Below, piece by piece: positions 10,149 to 17,070 of a stretch of 64,000 nucleotides of DNA. The position numbers and the translations under genes are program-made. Numbering within the stretch: the first letter of the stretch is position 1; each line of letters starts with the position of its first letter. Below the pieces are notes generated by a model, which saw nothing but the letters and a program-made list of their open reading frames with translations, was not told where the DNA came from and searched no databases. The DNA comes from Rhodoferax sediminis (GTDB lineage Bacteria > Pseudomonadota > Gammaproteobacteria > Burkholderiales > Burkholderiaceae_C), in contig NZ_CP035503.1 in assembly GCF_006970865.1 (NCBI RefSeq), positions 1-64,000 of the forward strand. The letters are read 5' to 3'.

Positions 10149-10801
10149 CCCCCACGCTTGCCACTGCGTGTGCTGCACTGCCCCCCGACGGGGCCCTCGC
10201 GCCTTCGGGCGGCCGGGCGGCGCTCACGCCGGCTTTGACGCATGCAGCACGGGAGCCCGCGCTGTCCTTCGCACCCGGGCTGCTGCTGCTGGCGCAGGGC
10301 ATCCGCGTCGCCTTTTTCGACGTGGATGGCGTACTGACCGACGGTGGGCTGTATTTCTCCGATCGGGGCGAGACCCTCAAGCGCTTCCACACACTGGACG
10401 GGCACGGCCTCAAGCTGCTGCAAAAGGCCGGTATCACGCCCGTGGTGATCACCGGCCGCGATTCGAAGCCGCTGCGTGCGCGGCTGCAGGCGCTGGGCAT
10501 CACCGAGGTGTATTACGGCACCGAAGACAAGCGCCCGGCCGCCGAGGCGACGCTGCGCGCGCTCGGGCTGGACTGGCAGCAGGCCGCCGCCATCGGCGAC
10601 GACTGGCCGGACCTCGCGGTGATGCGCTGCTGCGCCTTCGCCTGCGCCCCGGCGAACGCCCATATCGAGGTGCGGGCCGCCGCGCAGCATGTGACGCAGG
10701 CCCGCGGCGGCGAGGGCGCGGCGCGCGAATTTTGTGACCTGCTGCTGGTCGCCAGCGGCCGGTATGCGGCGCTGCTGGCAGGGCAGGAGCCACGCGCGTG
10801 A
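10145..10801 (+). CDS. kdsC: 3-deoxy-D-manno-octulosonate 8-phosphate phosphatase KdsC with repeat-derived N-terminus
   Basis: KdsC removes phosphate from Kdo-8-P. The HAD core is clear: RVAFFDVDGVLTDGG near residue 57 and AAIGDDWPDLAVM near 150. The only in-frame ATG before the core is at 10145, overlapping the kdsD stop. The first 26 or so codons coincide with the family A repeat at 10146-10225 ([16 protein letters not shown]...), and family members normally start shortly before LSFAPG. Either the protein carries a repeat-encoded extension of about 35 residues, or a non-ATG start (for example TTG near 10235) is used. Confidence 0.92.
   Translation: MTPTLATACAALPPDGALAPSGGRAALTPALTHAAREPALSFAPGLLLLAQGIRVAFFDVDGVLTDGGLYFSDRGETLKRFHTLDGHGLKLLQKAGITPVVITGRDSKPLRARLQALGITEVYYGTEDKRPAAEATLRALGLDWQQAAAIGDDWPDLAVMRCCAFACAPANAHIEVRAAAQHVTQARGGEGAAREFCDLLLVASGRYAALLAGQEPRA
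10146..10225 (+). repeat. Dispersed GC-rich repeat, family A, copy 3 (inside kdsC 5' end)
   Basis: The sequence runs ACCCCCACGCTTGCCACTGC, then a GCTGC/CCCCCCGACGGGG core, then GCCTTCGGGCGGCC. It is the same element as at 4437 and 32837 with a diverged right arm. It begins in the overlap of the kdsD stop and kdsC start, so it has extended the kdsC reading frame instead of lying in a gap. Confidence 0.8.
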
Positions 10802-11439
10802 ACAGGCCGCTCGCCATTGCGCGCGATCTGTGGGAGCGCGTGGCCATCTACCTGCCCATCATCTTGATGACGGTGCTGGCGCTGGGCACCTACTGGCTGG
10901 TGCGCAATACGCCCATTTTCGGCGCGCCCGAGCCTGCGGCGCCGGTGCGCCACGAGCCCGACTATTTCATGCGCAAATTTGCGGTCAAGACTTTCGACGG
11001 CGCGGGCCACCTCAAGAGCGAGGTGTTCGGCACCGAGGGGCGCCACTATCCCGACACCGACACGCTGGAGATCAGCAATGCACGCATCCGCTCGATCAGT
11101 CCGCAGGGGCGCATCACCGTGGCCACCGGCAATCGCGCGCTGAGCAACAGCGACGCCTCGCAGGTGCAGCTGTTTGGCAACGCCGTCGTGGTGCGCGAGC
11201 CCGCCACCGATGCTCGTGGCCACGTCCTGCCGCGCCTGGAATTCCGCGGCGAATTCCTGAACGCCTACACCAACAGCGAGCGCGTCTCCTCCAACAAACC
11301 CGTCACCCTGACGCGGGGCAATGACCAGTTCACGGCCGACTCGATGGACTACGACAACTACGAAGGCGTGCTCGACCTCAAGGGGCGTGTCAAGGGGCTG
11401 CTGGTGCCGAGTCCGGCCAGGCCCCCGGTCGCGAAATAA
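10798..11439 (+). CDS. lptC: LPS export ABC transporter periplasmic protein LptC
   Basis: LptC is the bitopic inner-membrane component of the LptABCDEFG bridge that passes LPS from LptBFG to LptA. The 213-residue protein has one N-terminal membrane helix (residues 15-35) and a periplasmic beta-jellyroll (YFMRKFAVKTFDGAGHLK...). GTG 10798 overlaps the kdsC stop. In many proteobacteria lptA and lptB follow, but here an SDR gene follows, so those genes must lie outside this window. Confidence 0.92.
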   Translation: MNRPLAIARDLWERVAIYLPIILMTVLALGTYWLVRNTPIFGAPEPAAPVRHEPDYFMRKFAVKTFDGAGHLKSEVFGTEGRHYPDTDTLEISNARIRSISPQGRITVATGNRALSNSDASQVQLFGNAVVVREPATDARGHVLPRLEFRGEFLNAYTNSERVSSNKPVTLTRGNDQFTADSMDYDNYEGVLDLKGRVKGLLVPSPARPPVAK

Positions 11440-11442
11440 GGC

Positions 11443-12219
11443 ATGACCGGACTCGTCTTCATCACCGGCGCCTCCAGCGGCATTGGTCAGGCACTGGCGG
11501 GGCGCTTTGCCCGGGCGGGCTATCGGCTGGCCCTGGTGGCGCGCCGTACCTCAGAGATTGAATCATGGATTGGCCGGCAAGGGATCAGCGCAGGCAGCTA
11601 TCAAATCTATAGTGCCGACGTGGCGCTGCCGGACAGCATCATGAGCGCAGGTCGCGCCTGCATTGCGGCCCAGGGGGTGCCCGATGTGGTGATCGCCAAT
11701 GCCGGTATCAGCATCGGCATCGACACGGCCGTACGCGCCGACATCGACGTGATGGCGCGCACCTTTGCCACCAACAACATCGGCATGGCCGCCACGTTCC
11801 AGCCCTTCATCGACGCCATGGTGCAGCGCGGCAGCGGCGCCCTGGTCGGCATCGGCAGCGTGGCCGGTATCCGCGGCCTGCCGGGACACGGCGCGTACTG
11901 CGCCAGCAAGGCGGCCGTCATCACCTACTGCGAGAGCCTGCGCGGCGAACTGCGCGCCAGCGGCGTCAAGGTGGTCACGCTTTGTCCGGGGTACATCGAC
12001 ACACCGCTGACGCAGAAAAATCGCTATGCCATGCCGTTCCTGATGCAGCCGCAGGACTTTGCCGAGCAGGCGTTCAGGGCCATCGAGGCCGGTGTCCGTT
12101 ACCGGGTGATTCCATGGCAGATGGGCGTGGTGGCCAAACTGCTGCGTCTGCTGCCGAACGCGCTGTTCGACAGGGCGCTGGCCGGGCGGCCTCGAAAGCG
12201 GCGCGAAAGCGAACCTTGA
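11443..12219 (+). CDS. Short-chain dehydrogenase/reductase (SDR) family protein
   Basis: The 258-residue NAD(P)-dependent oxidoreductase has the Rossmann glycine motif TGASSGIGQALAG at residue 5, an NAG motif (VIANAGIS) near 87, and catalytic Tyr-x3-Lys in YCASKAAVITY. The substrate cannot be inferred; related proteins flank LPS genes without a proven role. It starts three bases after the lptC stop and is probably the operon's last gene, since a terminator follows. Codons around 11557-11614 are less GC-rich (CAGCTATCAAATCTATAG) and match the short dispersed repeats. Confidence 0.9.
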   Translation: MTGLVFITGASSGIGQALAGRFARAGYRLALVARRTSEIESWIGRQGISAGSYQIYSADVALPDSIMSAGRACIAAQGVPDVVIANAGISIGIDTAVRADIDVMARTFATNNIGMAATFQPFIDAMVQRGSGALVGIGSVAGIRGLPGHGAYCASKAAVITYCESLRGELRASGVKVVTLCPGYIDTPLTQKNRYAMPFLMQPQDFAEQAFRAIEAGVRYRVIPWQMGVVAKLLRLLPNALFDRALAGRPRKRRESEP

Positions 12220-12269
12220 TGCTCCGGCTTCGATAGCATACAAATACCGCCTCTTGAGGGCTGGAAAGC

Positions 12270-12295
12270 AAAAAGGCTCCTGTTGGAGCCTTTTT
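12270..12295. terminator. Bidirectional rho-independent terminator
   Basis: AAAAAGGCTCC, loop TGTT, GGAGCCTTTTT. The A and T tracts on both sides let it serve the SDR gene on the plus strand and the RRM protein gene on the minus strand. Confidence 0.9.
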
Positions 12296-12312
12296 CAGGA
12301 TACCCGGGGGAT

Positions 12313-12786
12313 TCAGTAACCGCTGCTGCCCCCGCCGTAACCGCCGCCGCCACTACGGCCACCGCCACGCGGGCCGGCGCCATAAGGGCTGCGGAAACCG
12401 CCATCGCCCCCGCCCCCACCGCTGCGGCCGCCGCCAGCGCCGCCGCCATAACCCCCGCCCCCGCTGCGGCCGCCGCCGCCATAACCCCCGCCGCCGCCAC
12501 CCCCATAGCCGCCCCCGCCACTGCGTGGTGGGCGTGGCTCCATCGGCCGCGCTTCATTGACCACGCAGTTGCGCCCGCCCAGCGGCTGGCCGTTCATGCC
12601 GGCGATCGCGGCCTGTGCCTCGGCATCGCTGCCCATTTCCACAAAGCCGAAGCCCTTGGAGCGGCCGGTGTCGCGGTCCATCATGACTTTGGCGCTGGTG
12701 ACGGCGCCAAATCGGCCGAAAGTCTGTTGCAGATCGCTGTCGCTCACCGAGTAAGGCAGGTTGCCGACATACAGTTTATTGCCCAT
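12313..12786 (-). CDS. Glycine-rich RRM RNA-binding protein, paralogue 1
   Basis: The 157-residue protein has one RNA recognition motif (about 1-80), with RNP2 LYVGNLPYS and RNP1 RSKGFGFVEM. A low-complexity tail of Gly, Arg and Tyr repeats (about 90-157) follows. Such proteins resemble the cyanobacterial and plant cold-induced RNA-binding proteins and are common in Burkholderiales. ATG 12786 (MGNKLYVG) is chosen over an upstream in-frame start because it has an AGGAGT site and matches the paralogue at 13468. A hairpin-forming leader precedes it. The run of GGN codons accounts for the apparent short tandem repeats. Confidence 0.93.
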   Translation of the reverse strand: MGNKLYVGNLPYSVSDSDLQQTFGRFGAVTSAKVMMDRDTGRSKGFGFVEMGSDAEAQAAIAGMNGQPLGGRNCVVNEARPMEPRPPRSGGGGYGGGGGGGYGGGGRSGGGGYGGGAGGGRSGGGGGDGGFRSPYGAGPRGGGRSGGGGYGGGSSGY

Positions 12787-12894
12787 AAAGGGACTCCTCA
12801 AAAACACATTGATAAAGCGATGGAGTCCCGAACACGCAGCCAACGACCTTGACCTTCAAAGGTGCGAACCCGACTGATCACCGCAAACCTGTGT
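12787..12894 (-). promoter_or_regulatory. Conserved 5' leader with a hairpin covering the ribosome binding site (copy 1)
   Basis: On the coding strand GGGACTCC (12829-12822) can pair perfectly with GGAGTCCC (12797-12790), which contains the ribosome binding site. The loop is 24 nt. The leader also shares a CACAGGTTTGCGGTGA block and a CTTTGAAG block with the leader of the second RRM gene. This suggests translational control by a structured RNA, for example temperature dependent. Pairing is seen; the function is inferred. Confidence 0.6.
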
Positions 12895-12919
12895 GGTTAT
12901 TCCGATTCCACACGCGCGC

Positions 12920-12950
12920 ATTATGAGCGCGATATGGCGAAAGCCGTCAA
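12920..12950 (-). promoter_or_regulatory. Sigma70-like promoter of RRM gene 1
   Basis: TTGACG (12950-12945) and CATAAT (12925-12920) are separated by 19 bp, slightly long. The -10 element has the same sequence and position relative to the leader as in the paralogue. Confidence 0.45.
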
Positions 12951-12990
12951 GGGTTTGTTGGGTGCGCAAAGGCCCGTGGCGCGGGCCATG

Positions 12991-13016
12991 AAAAAGGGCC
13001 GCAAGGGCCCTTTTTT
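12991..13016. terminator. Rho-independent terminator downstream of RRM gene 2
   Basis: AAAAAGGGCC, loop GCAA, GGGCCCTTTTTT. The A tract on the left acts as the T tract for the minus-strand gene ending at 13058, and the structure could work in both directions. Confidence 0.85.
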
Positions 13017-13057
13017 GTGTCTCTGGCGGGCCAAAAGCCCGCTGGATACTGGGTAGC

Positions 13058-13468
13058 TTAGTAGCTGCTGCGGCCACCGCCGTAACCGCCGCCACCGCCG
13101 CCGCTGCGGCCACCGCCACCGCCACCGCCGTAACCACCGCCACCGCCGCTGCCGCCACCACCGTAGCCGCCACCACCACTGCCGCCGAAGCCGCCGCCAC
13201 CGCTACGCGGGGGACGCGGCTCCATCGGGCGGGCTTCGTTGACCACGAGGTCACGGCCGCCGAAAGACTGGCCGTTCATGCCCTTGATGGCAGCTTGCGC
13301 TTCTGCGTCGCTGCCCATTTCGACGAAGCCGAAACCCTTGGAGCGGCCGGTGTCGCGTTCCATCATGACTTTGGCGCTGGACACGGAACCGAACTGGCTG
13401 AACGCCTGTTGCATGTCTTCGTCGCGGAAGGAATAGGGCAGATTGCCCACGTAAAGTTTGTTGCCCAT
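13058..13468 (-). CDS. Glycine-rich RRM RNA-binding protein, paralogue 2
   Basis: The 136-residue protein is closely related to the one encoded at 12313-12786: RNP2 LYVGNLPYS, RNP1 RSKGFGFVEM, and a Gly-rich tail ending GGGRSSY. The two genes stand in tandem on the same strand, each with its own promoter, leader and terminator, so they are a duplicated unit, not an operon. It probably acts as an RNA chaperone under stress (family inference). Confidence 0.93.
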   Translation of the reverse strand: MGNKLYVGNLPYSFRDEDMQQAFSQFGSVSSAKVMMERDTGRSKGFGFVEMGSDAEAQAAIKGMNGQSFGGRDLVVNEARPMEPRPPRSGGGGFGGSGGGGYGGGGSGGGGGYGGGGGGGRSGGGGGGYGGGRSSY

Positions 13469-13576
13469 AAAGGACTCCTGAAAAAAACTAAAAAGCGATG
13501 GAGTCCGATAAACGCAATCAACAAACCAATAACGACTTCAAAGACGCGAAACTGACCAATCACCGCAAACCTGTGC
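13469..13576 (-). promoter_or_regulatory. Conserved 5' leader with a hairpin covering the ribosome binding site (copy 2)
   Basis: GGACTCC (13506-13500 on the coding strand) is perfectly complementary to GGAGTCC (13478-13472) at the ribosome binding site, with a 21-nt A/T-rich loop. The far end of the leader repeats the CACAGGTTTGCGGTGAT block of copy 1. Loop sequences have diverged while the paired arms are kept, which supports selection on structure. Confidence 0.6.
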
Positions 13577-13601
13577 CCCTGATGAACAAAAACACCCAAG
13601 C

Positions 13602-13630
13602 ATTATGCGGTATTTCGGGGCGGCGCACAA
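13602..13630 (-). promoter_or_regulatory. Sigma70-like promoter of RRM gene 2
   Basis: TTGTGC (13630-13625) and CATAAT (13607-13602) with a 17-bp spacer. This would give a transcript leader of about 130 nt. Confidence 0.5.
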
Positions 13631-13672
13631 AAAACTTTGTTGCGTAGTAAAGGGCCGGTGGTTTTCAGCTGC

Positions 13673-13864
13673 TCACTTTTCAGAATAATTGCGCCACTGG
13701 CGCAGGGCGTTGCGCAGGGTCAGCACCTGCCGCTCGAAGATCGGACACGCGGTGCAGGCAGCCAGATGCAATCTCAAGGCAATACGCTCCATAACCGGCA
13801 GGGCGCGGTCCTCCCGCGCTATTAAAAGTGCAGCAATTTGCTTGCAGGTGCGTCGCAGGATCAT
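13673..13864 (-). CDS. Small zinc-finger anti-sigma factor (zf-HC2 type)
   Basis: The 63-residue cytoplasmic protein has the His-x3-Cys-x2-Cys pattern (LHLAACTACP) of zinc-containing anti-sigma domains and no membrane segment. Its ATG overlaps the stop of the ECF sigma gene (ATGA), the standard sigma/anti-sigma arrangement. It presumably binds and inhibits the upstream-encoded sigma factor, perhaps in response to redox state through its cysteines (inference). Confidence 0.8.
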   Translation of the reverse strand: MILRRTCKQIAALLIAREDRALPVMERIALRLHLAACTACPIFERQVLTLRNALRQWRNYSEK

Positions 13865-14439
13865 GATGAAAGGGTCGTCGGGGCGTGGCCAAACCAGTTG
13901 AGTTCAAGGCATTCGCGCAGGCGCAGGCGCGCGCGGTGCAATTGCACGTAAAGGTTGGTCGGGGTCAGCTTCAATTCCTTACAAATCTCTTCACACGGCA
14001 ATTCGAGCCATTCGCGCATCAGGAACACCCGGCCCATGGCGGCGGGCAGTTTCTCGGTGCACGCCTCCAGCACCTGGAAGAACTGGCGCGAACTCAGGTC
14101 CTGCTCGGGGTTGCCCCAGTCGGCCGGCAGGGACGCAAAGTGATCCCCGTTTTTGAACACGAGCGCGTCCAGCTCCTCGCTGCCGTCGGCTGTGTCGTCT
14201 TCGCCGCCATAACTGACCTCGCGCGCGCGCTGGCGCAGCGTGTCCACTACCTTGTGTTTGAGGATACCGACGAGCCAGGTTTTGAGCTGCGACTTGTTGT
14301 CAAAGGACTGCGGTTTGGACAGTGCGGCCAGCAGCGTCTCCGACACGACGTCTTCGGCCCAGGCATCGTTGCGCAGCTGCAGGCGCGCAAACCGCAGCAG
14401 GTAACTGCGGTGTTCGGCGAGCTGGCTTTCGATGGACAT
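13861..14439 (-). CDS. ECF-family RNA polymerase sigma factor
   Basis: The 192-residue sigma70-like factor has region 2 (HRSYLLRFARLQLRND...VVSETLLAAL, KTWLVGILKHKVVDTLR) and region 4 helix-turn-helix (LELPCEEICKELKLTPTN...HRARLRLRECL). ATG 14439 (MSIESQLAEH) is preferred; upstream in-frame codons have no family character. It is encoded with a zf-HC2 anti-sigma and stands divergent from a YiiX-like gene that may belong to its regulon. No target promoter is evident. Confidence 0.92.
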   Translation of the reverse strand: MSIESQLAEHRSYLLRFARLQLRNDAWAEDVVSETLLAALSKPQSFDNKSQLKTWLVGILKHKVVDTLRQRAREVSYGGEDDTADGSEELDALVFKNGDHFASLPADWGNPEQDLSSRQFFQVLEACTEKLPAAMGRVFLMREWLELPCEEICKELKLTPTNLYVQLHRARLRLRECLELNWFGHAPTTLSS

Positions 14440-14620
14440 GAACGGCCACAAGCAAAAAAAAACATCATCGCACAGGCCCGCCCCCGGGCAGCGCCCGGCC
14501 TGCGGTGCGGGCCCGTGTGTCGTGGGGGAGGGAACCAATCGTGTTCGCGTTACATCTATGAACCGAGGCCCGCAGCATGACGATTCCCCAGCAACCCTAC
14601 GCCCAGTGCAGGAGCGGATC

Positions 14621-15538
14621 ATGAACAGCGTGGCGCGCTGGATCGGCCGGCGGCTCGGCCACTACCTGACGCGCAGGAGCACGGGCCGCAGCGTCGGCGC
14701 CGCGTGGCCCGTCGATCCCGACAAGCTGGCGGCCTGCCTGCGCCCCGGCGACGTGCTGCTGGTAGAGGGCAACACGCGCATCAGCACGGCCATCAAGTAC
14801 CTGACACAGTCAACCTGGTCGCACGCCGCGCTGTTTGTGGGCGCGCAGGCGGGCGCGTGCGGGCCGGACGGCCTGCCGCTGTGCCTGATCGAGGCCGATA
14901 TGGAACTGGGCGTGCACGCCGTCGGGCTCGCGCATTTTCGCGGCCTGCATTGCCGGATCTGCCGCCCTGTGGGCATGACGCCCGGGGAGGTGCGGCGCGT
15001 ATGCGACTTCGCGGTGCAGCGGGTGGGCGAGCAATACGACCTCAAGAATGTGGTGGATCTGGCGCGCTACCTGCTTCCGACGCCACCGGTCCCGACCCGC
15101 TGGCGCCGGCGCATGCTGGCGCTGGGCAGCGGCGACCCTACACGTGCCATCTGCTCGACCCTGATTGCCCAGTGTTTCGAGTCGGTGCGCTATCCGATCC
15201 TGCCGCAGATCAAGATCGTGCACCTGCAGGACCCGGACCATGCCGATCACGTGCGTGAAATTCTGCATGTACGGCACCACAGCCTGTACGTGCCGCGCGA
15301 CTTCGACGTGTCGCCCTACTTTCAGATCATCAAGCCCACGCTGGCGGCCGGCTTCGACTACCACGCCCTGTCGTGGGAAGCGCTGGCCCCAAGCCTGGAC
15401 GCATCGCTCGCCCTACCAGCGATCGCCGGCTCTACCAGCTGGCCTCACGCTCCGAGGTGGCGCCAATGCGGTGGATCGACAGGTCGGCCCCTTCAAACTC
15501 CTCTTCCTGACTCAGGCGCAGACCCATCGTGGCCTTGA
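14621..15538 (+). CDS. YiiX/YebB-like (NlpC/P60-related, C92) cysteine hydrolase
   Basis: The 305-residue protein has the permuted papain-like fold: LRPGDVLLVEG, then catalytic His in STWSHAALFVG (near 66), then catalytic Cys in AICSTLIAQCF (near 180). These enzymes cleave amide or lipid-amide bonds; the substrate here is unknown. ATG 14621 has AGGAGCGG upstream; longer in-frame starts exist but look non-coding. The last 35 codons run antisense into the 3' end of amt (107 bp overlap), and that tail lacks family character. Confidence 0.8.
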   Translation: MNSVARWIGRRLGHYLTRRSTGRSVGAAWPVDPDKLAACLRPGDVLLVEGNTRISTAIKYLTQSTWSHAALFVGAQAGACGPDGLPLCLIEADMELGVHAVGLAHFRGLHCRICRPVGMTPGEVRRVCDFAVQRVGEQYDLKNVVDLARYLLPTPPVPTRWRRRMLALGSGDPTRAICSTLIAQCFESVRYPILPQIKIVHLQDPDHADHVREILHVRHHSLYVPRDFDVSPYFQIIKPTLAAGFDYHALSWEALAPSLDASLALPAIAGSTSWPHAPRWRQCGGSTGRPLQTPLPDSGADPSWP

Positions 15539-16634
15539 TCACGCTGTAGACCAGCAGACCACCCAACAGGGCCCAGGCGATACCCATGGTGGTACCGATC
15601 AGCTGCGCCGCCAGACTCACGCCGCCCCGCCCGCCGAGCGCCCTGCTGCCAAAAATGCCGGCGGCCAGTCCGCCCCAGCTGCCACACAGCCCATGCAGGG
15701 GCCAGACGCCCAACACGTCGTCGATCTTCCATTTGTTCTGGGTGAGCGTGAACAGGGTTACGAAGATCGTGCCGGCAATGGCGCCGACCACCAGCGCGCC
15801 CAGCGGATGCATCAGGTCCGAGCCGGCGCAGACCGCCACCAGCCCGGCAAGCGGGCCATTGTGGACGAAGCCGGGGTCGTTTTTGCCCACGACCAGCGCC
15901 GCCAGCGTGCCGCCGACCATGGCCATCAGCGAGTTGACGGCGACCAGTCCCGAGATCTTGTCGATGGTCTGCGCGCTCATGACATTGAAACCAAACCAGC
16001 CGACCGTCAAGATCCAGGCACCCAGCGCCAAAAACGGGATATTTGACGGCGGATGCGCACTGATTGCGCCGTCTTTGCGATAGCGGTTGCTGCGCGCGCC
16101 AAGCAGGATCACAGCCGGCAACGCGAGCCAGCCGCCCACCGCATGGACCACGACGGAGCCGGCAAAGTCATGAAATGGCTGGCCGGTGACGGATTGGATC
16201 CAGGCCTGCACGCCAAAATTCCGATGCCAGGCGACGCCTTCAAAAAATGGGTAGATAAAGCCGACGATAACGGCAGTTGCCAGCAACTGAGGGTAAAAGC
16301 GCGCACGCTCGGCAATGCCGCCCGAGATGATGGCCGGAATCGCGGCCGCGAATGTGAGCAGGAAGAAGAACCGCACCAGCTCGAAACCATTCTTTGCCGC
16401 CAGTTCCTCCGCACCCACAAAAAAGTGCGTGCCATAGGCCACGCCGTAGCCCACCAGAAAGTAGGCGACGGTCGAGACCGAGAAGTCCGTCAAAATCTTC
16501 ACCAGGGCGTTGACCTGGTTCTTTTTGCGAACGGTCCCCAGCTCCAGGAACGCAAAGCCGGCATGCATGGCCAGCACCATGATGCCGCCCAGCAGAATGA
16601 ACAAGGTATCCGAGCCCTGTTTTAGTGCTTCCAT
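15432..16634 (-). CDS. amt: Ammonium transporter
   Basis: The 400-residue Amt/MEP channel protein has 11 predicted membrane segments. Key patterns include AFAFLEL-like HAGFAFLELGTVRKKN at the start, GVAWHRNFGVQAW, DFAGSVVVHAVGGW with the first pore histidine, and HPLGALVVGAIAG with the second. It imports ammonium/ammonia and is normally controlled by a PII protein; no glnK is adjacent here. It has no signal peptide of the longer AmtB type. Regulation may involve the inverted repeat upstream at 16664-16701. Confidence 0.94.
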   Translation of the reverse strand: MEALKQGSDTLFILLGGIMVLAMHAGFAFLELGTVRKKNQVNALVKILTDFSVSTVAYFLVGYGVAYGTHFFVGAEELAAKNGFELVRFFFLLTFAAAIPAIISGGIAERARFYPQLLATAVIVGFIYPFFEGVAWHRNFGVQAWIQSVTGQPFHDFAGSVVVHAVGGWLALPAVILLGARSNRYRKDGAISAHPPSNIPFLALGAWILTVGWFGFNVMSAQTIDKISGLVAVNSLMAMVGGTLAALVVGKNDPGFVHNGPLAGLVAVCAGSDLMHPLGALVVGAIAGTIFVTLFTLTQNKWKIDDVLGVWPLHGLCGSWGGLAAGIFGSRALGGRGGVSLAAQLIGTTMGIAWALLGGLLVYSVIKATMGLRLSQEEEFEGADLSIHRIGATSEREASW

Positions 16635-16663
16635 AAACCCTCTTTTGAATGAAATGCCCGAAA

Positions 16664-16701
16664 TTGGTGCGTTATTGACGCGATATCGGAGAATGCACCA
16701 A
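16664..16701. promoter_or_regulatory. Inverted repeat upstream of amt
   Basis: TTGGTGC (16664-16670) and GCACCAA (16695-16701) are 24 bp apart, 30-67 bp upstream of the amt ATG. The half sites resemble NtrC half sites (GCACC/GGTGC), but the spacing is much wider than usual, so NtrC binding is only a possibility. Confidence 0.3.
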
Positions 16702-16740
16702 AGTCAAGCAAAAATCAGACCAGTTTGCGCCATAACCGTG

Positions 16741-16908
16741 CAAGTAAACGATGCTGTGGTGGCCGGCACCACTGCAGGCATGCTGCTGGCCGACGCGCCC
16801 GTGGTCTGGCTTGGTGGGCGCATGACGCGGCTGGTGCCGATCCGTCTCGTGCACGGGGTGTCGGCGGCCGTCTTTGCCGCGTTGGGGTTGTTTGCCCTGC
16901 GGGGCTAG
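16741..16908 (+). pseudogene. C-terminal remnant of a GDT1/TMEM165 (UPF0016) family transporter
   Basis: The frame reads NDAVVAGTTAGMLLADAPVV then WLGGRMTRLVPIRLVHGV and AALGLFALRG. This matches the last two membrane segments of UPF0016 manganese/calcium exporters. The first three quarters of the gene are absent; upstream sequence is the amt promoter region. It is a deletion remnant with no usable start. The frame ends at TAG 16906-16908. Confidence 0.75.
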
Positions 16909-16949
16909 GCGGTCGGCGGGATTGATATACTTTGAAATATTCTTCACCC

Positions 16950-17014
16950 ACGCGCCGATTTGTTCCAGATTGCGGGCGCCGGAATCAGCGAGTTCCGAAA
17001 TTCTGCTAAAGACG
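16950..17014 (+). ncRNA. SAM-II-like riboswitch upstream of metX
   Basis: P1 pairs GCGCC (16952-16956) with GGCGC (16975-16979). The loop between them, GATTTGTTCCAGATTGCG, aligns with the SAM-II loop pattern GATTTAACCGTATTGCA. Downstream is the conserved GCTAAAGA (17005-17012). CAGA in the loop (16966-16969) can pair with TCTG (17002-17005) to form the pseudoknot stem, and a CGGAA/TTCCG hairpin (16980-16997) is inserted in the connecting loop. SAM-II RNAs are known upstream of metX/metA-type genes. A terminator and metX follow. Confidence 0.7.
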
Positions 17015-17035
17015 GCTTGCGCCTCCGATCAGATG

Positions 17036-17070
17036 ACCCGGCCCGCTTTTTCAGCCGCGCCGGGTTTTTT
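17036..17070 (+). terminator. Attenuator-like terminator between riboswitch and metX
   Basis: ACCCGGC (17036-17042) pairs with GCCGGGT (17059-17065) and is followed directly by six T residues (17065-17070). The metX ATG starts at 17071. The position suggests transcription attenuation under control of the upstream SAM-II-like element. Classical SAM-II switches act mainly on translation, so this arrangement deserves checking. Confidence 0.65.

Noticed and set aside
12313..12560. Apparent tandem GGCGGTGGC repeats, minisatellite-like, also near 13065-13200
   Set aside because: They are the Gly-rich tails of the two RRM proteins and fit their reading frames.
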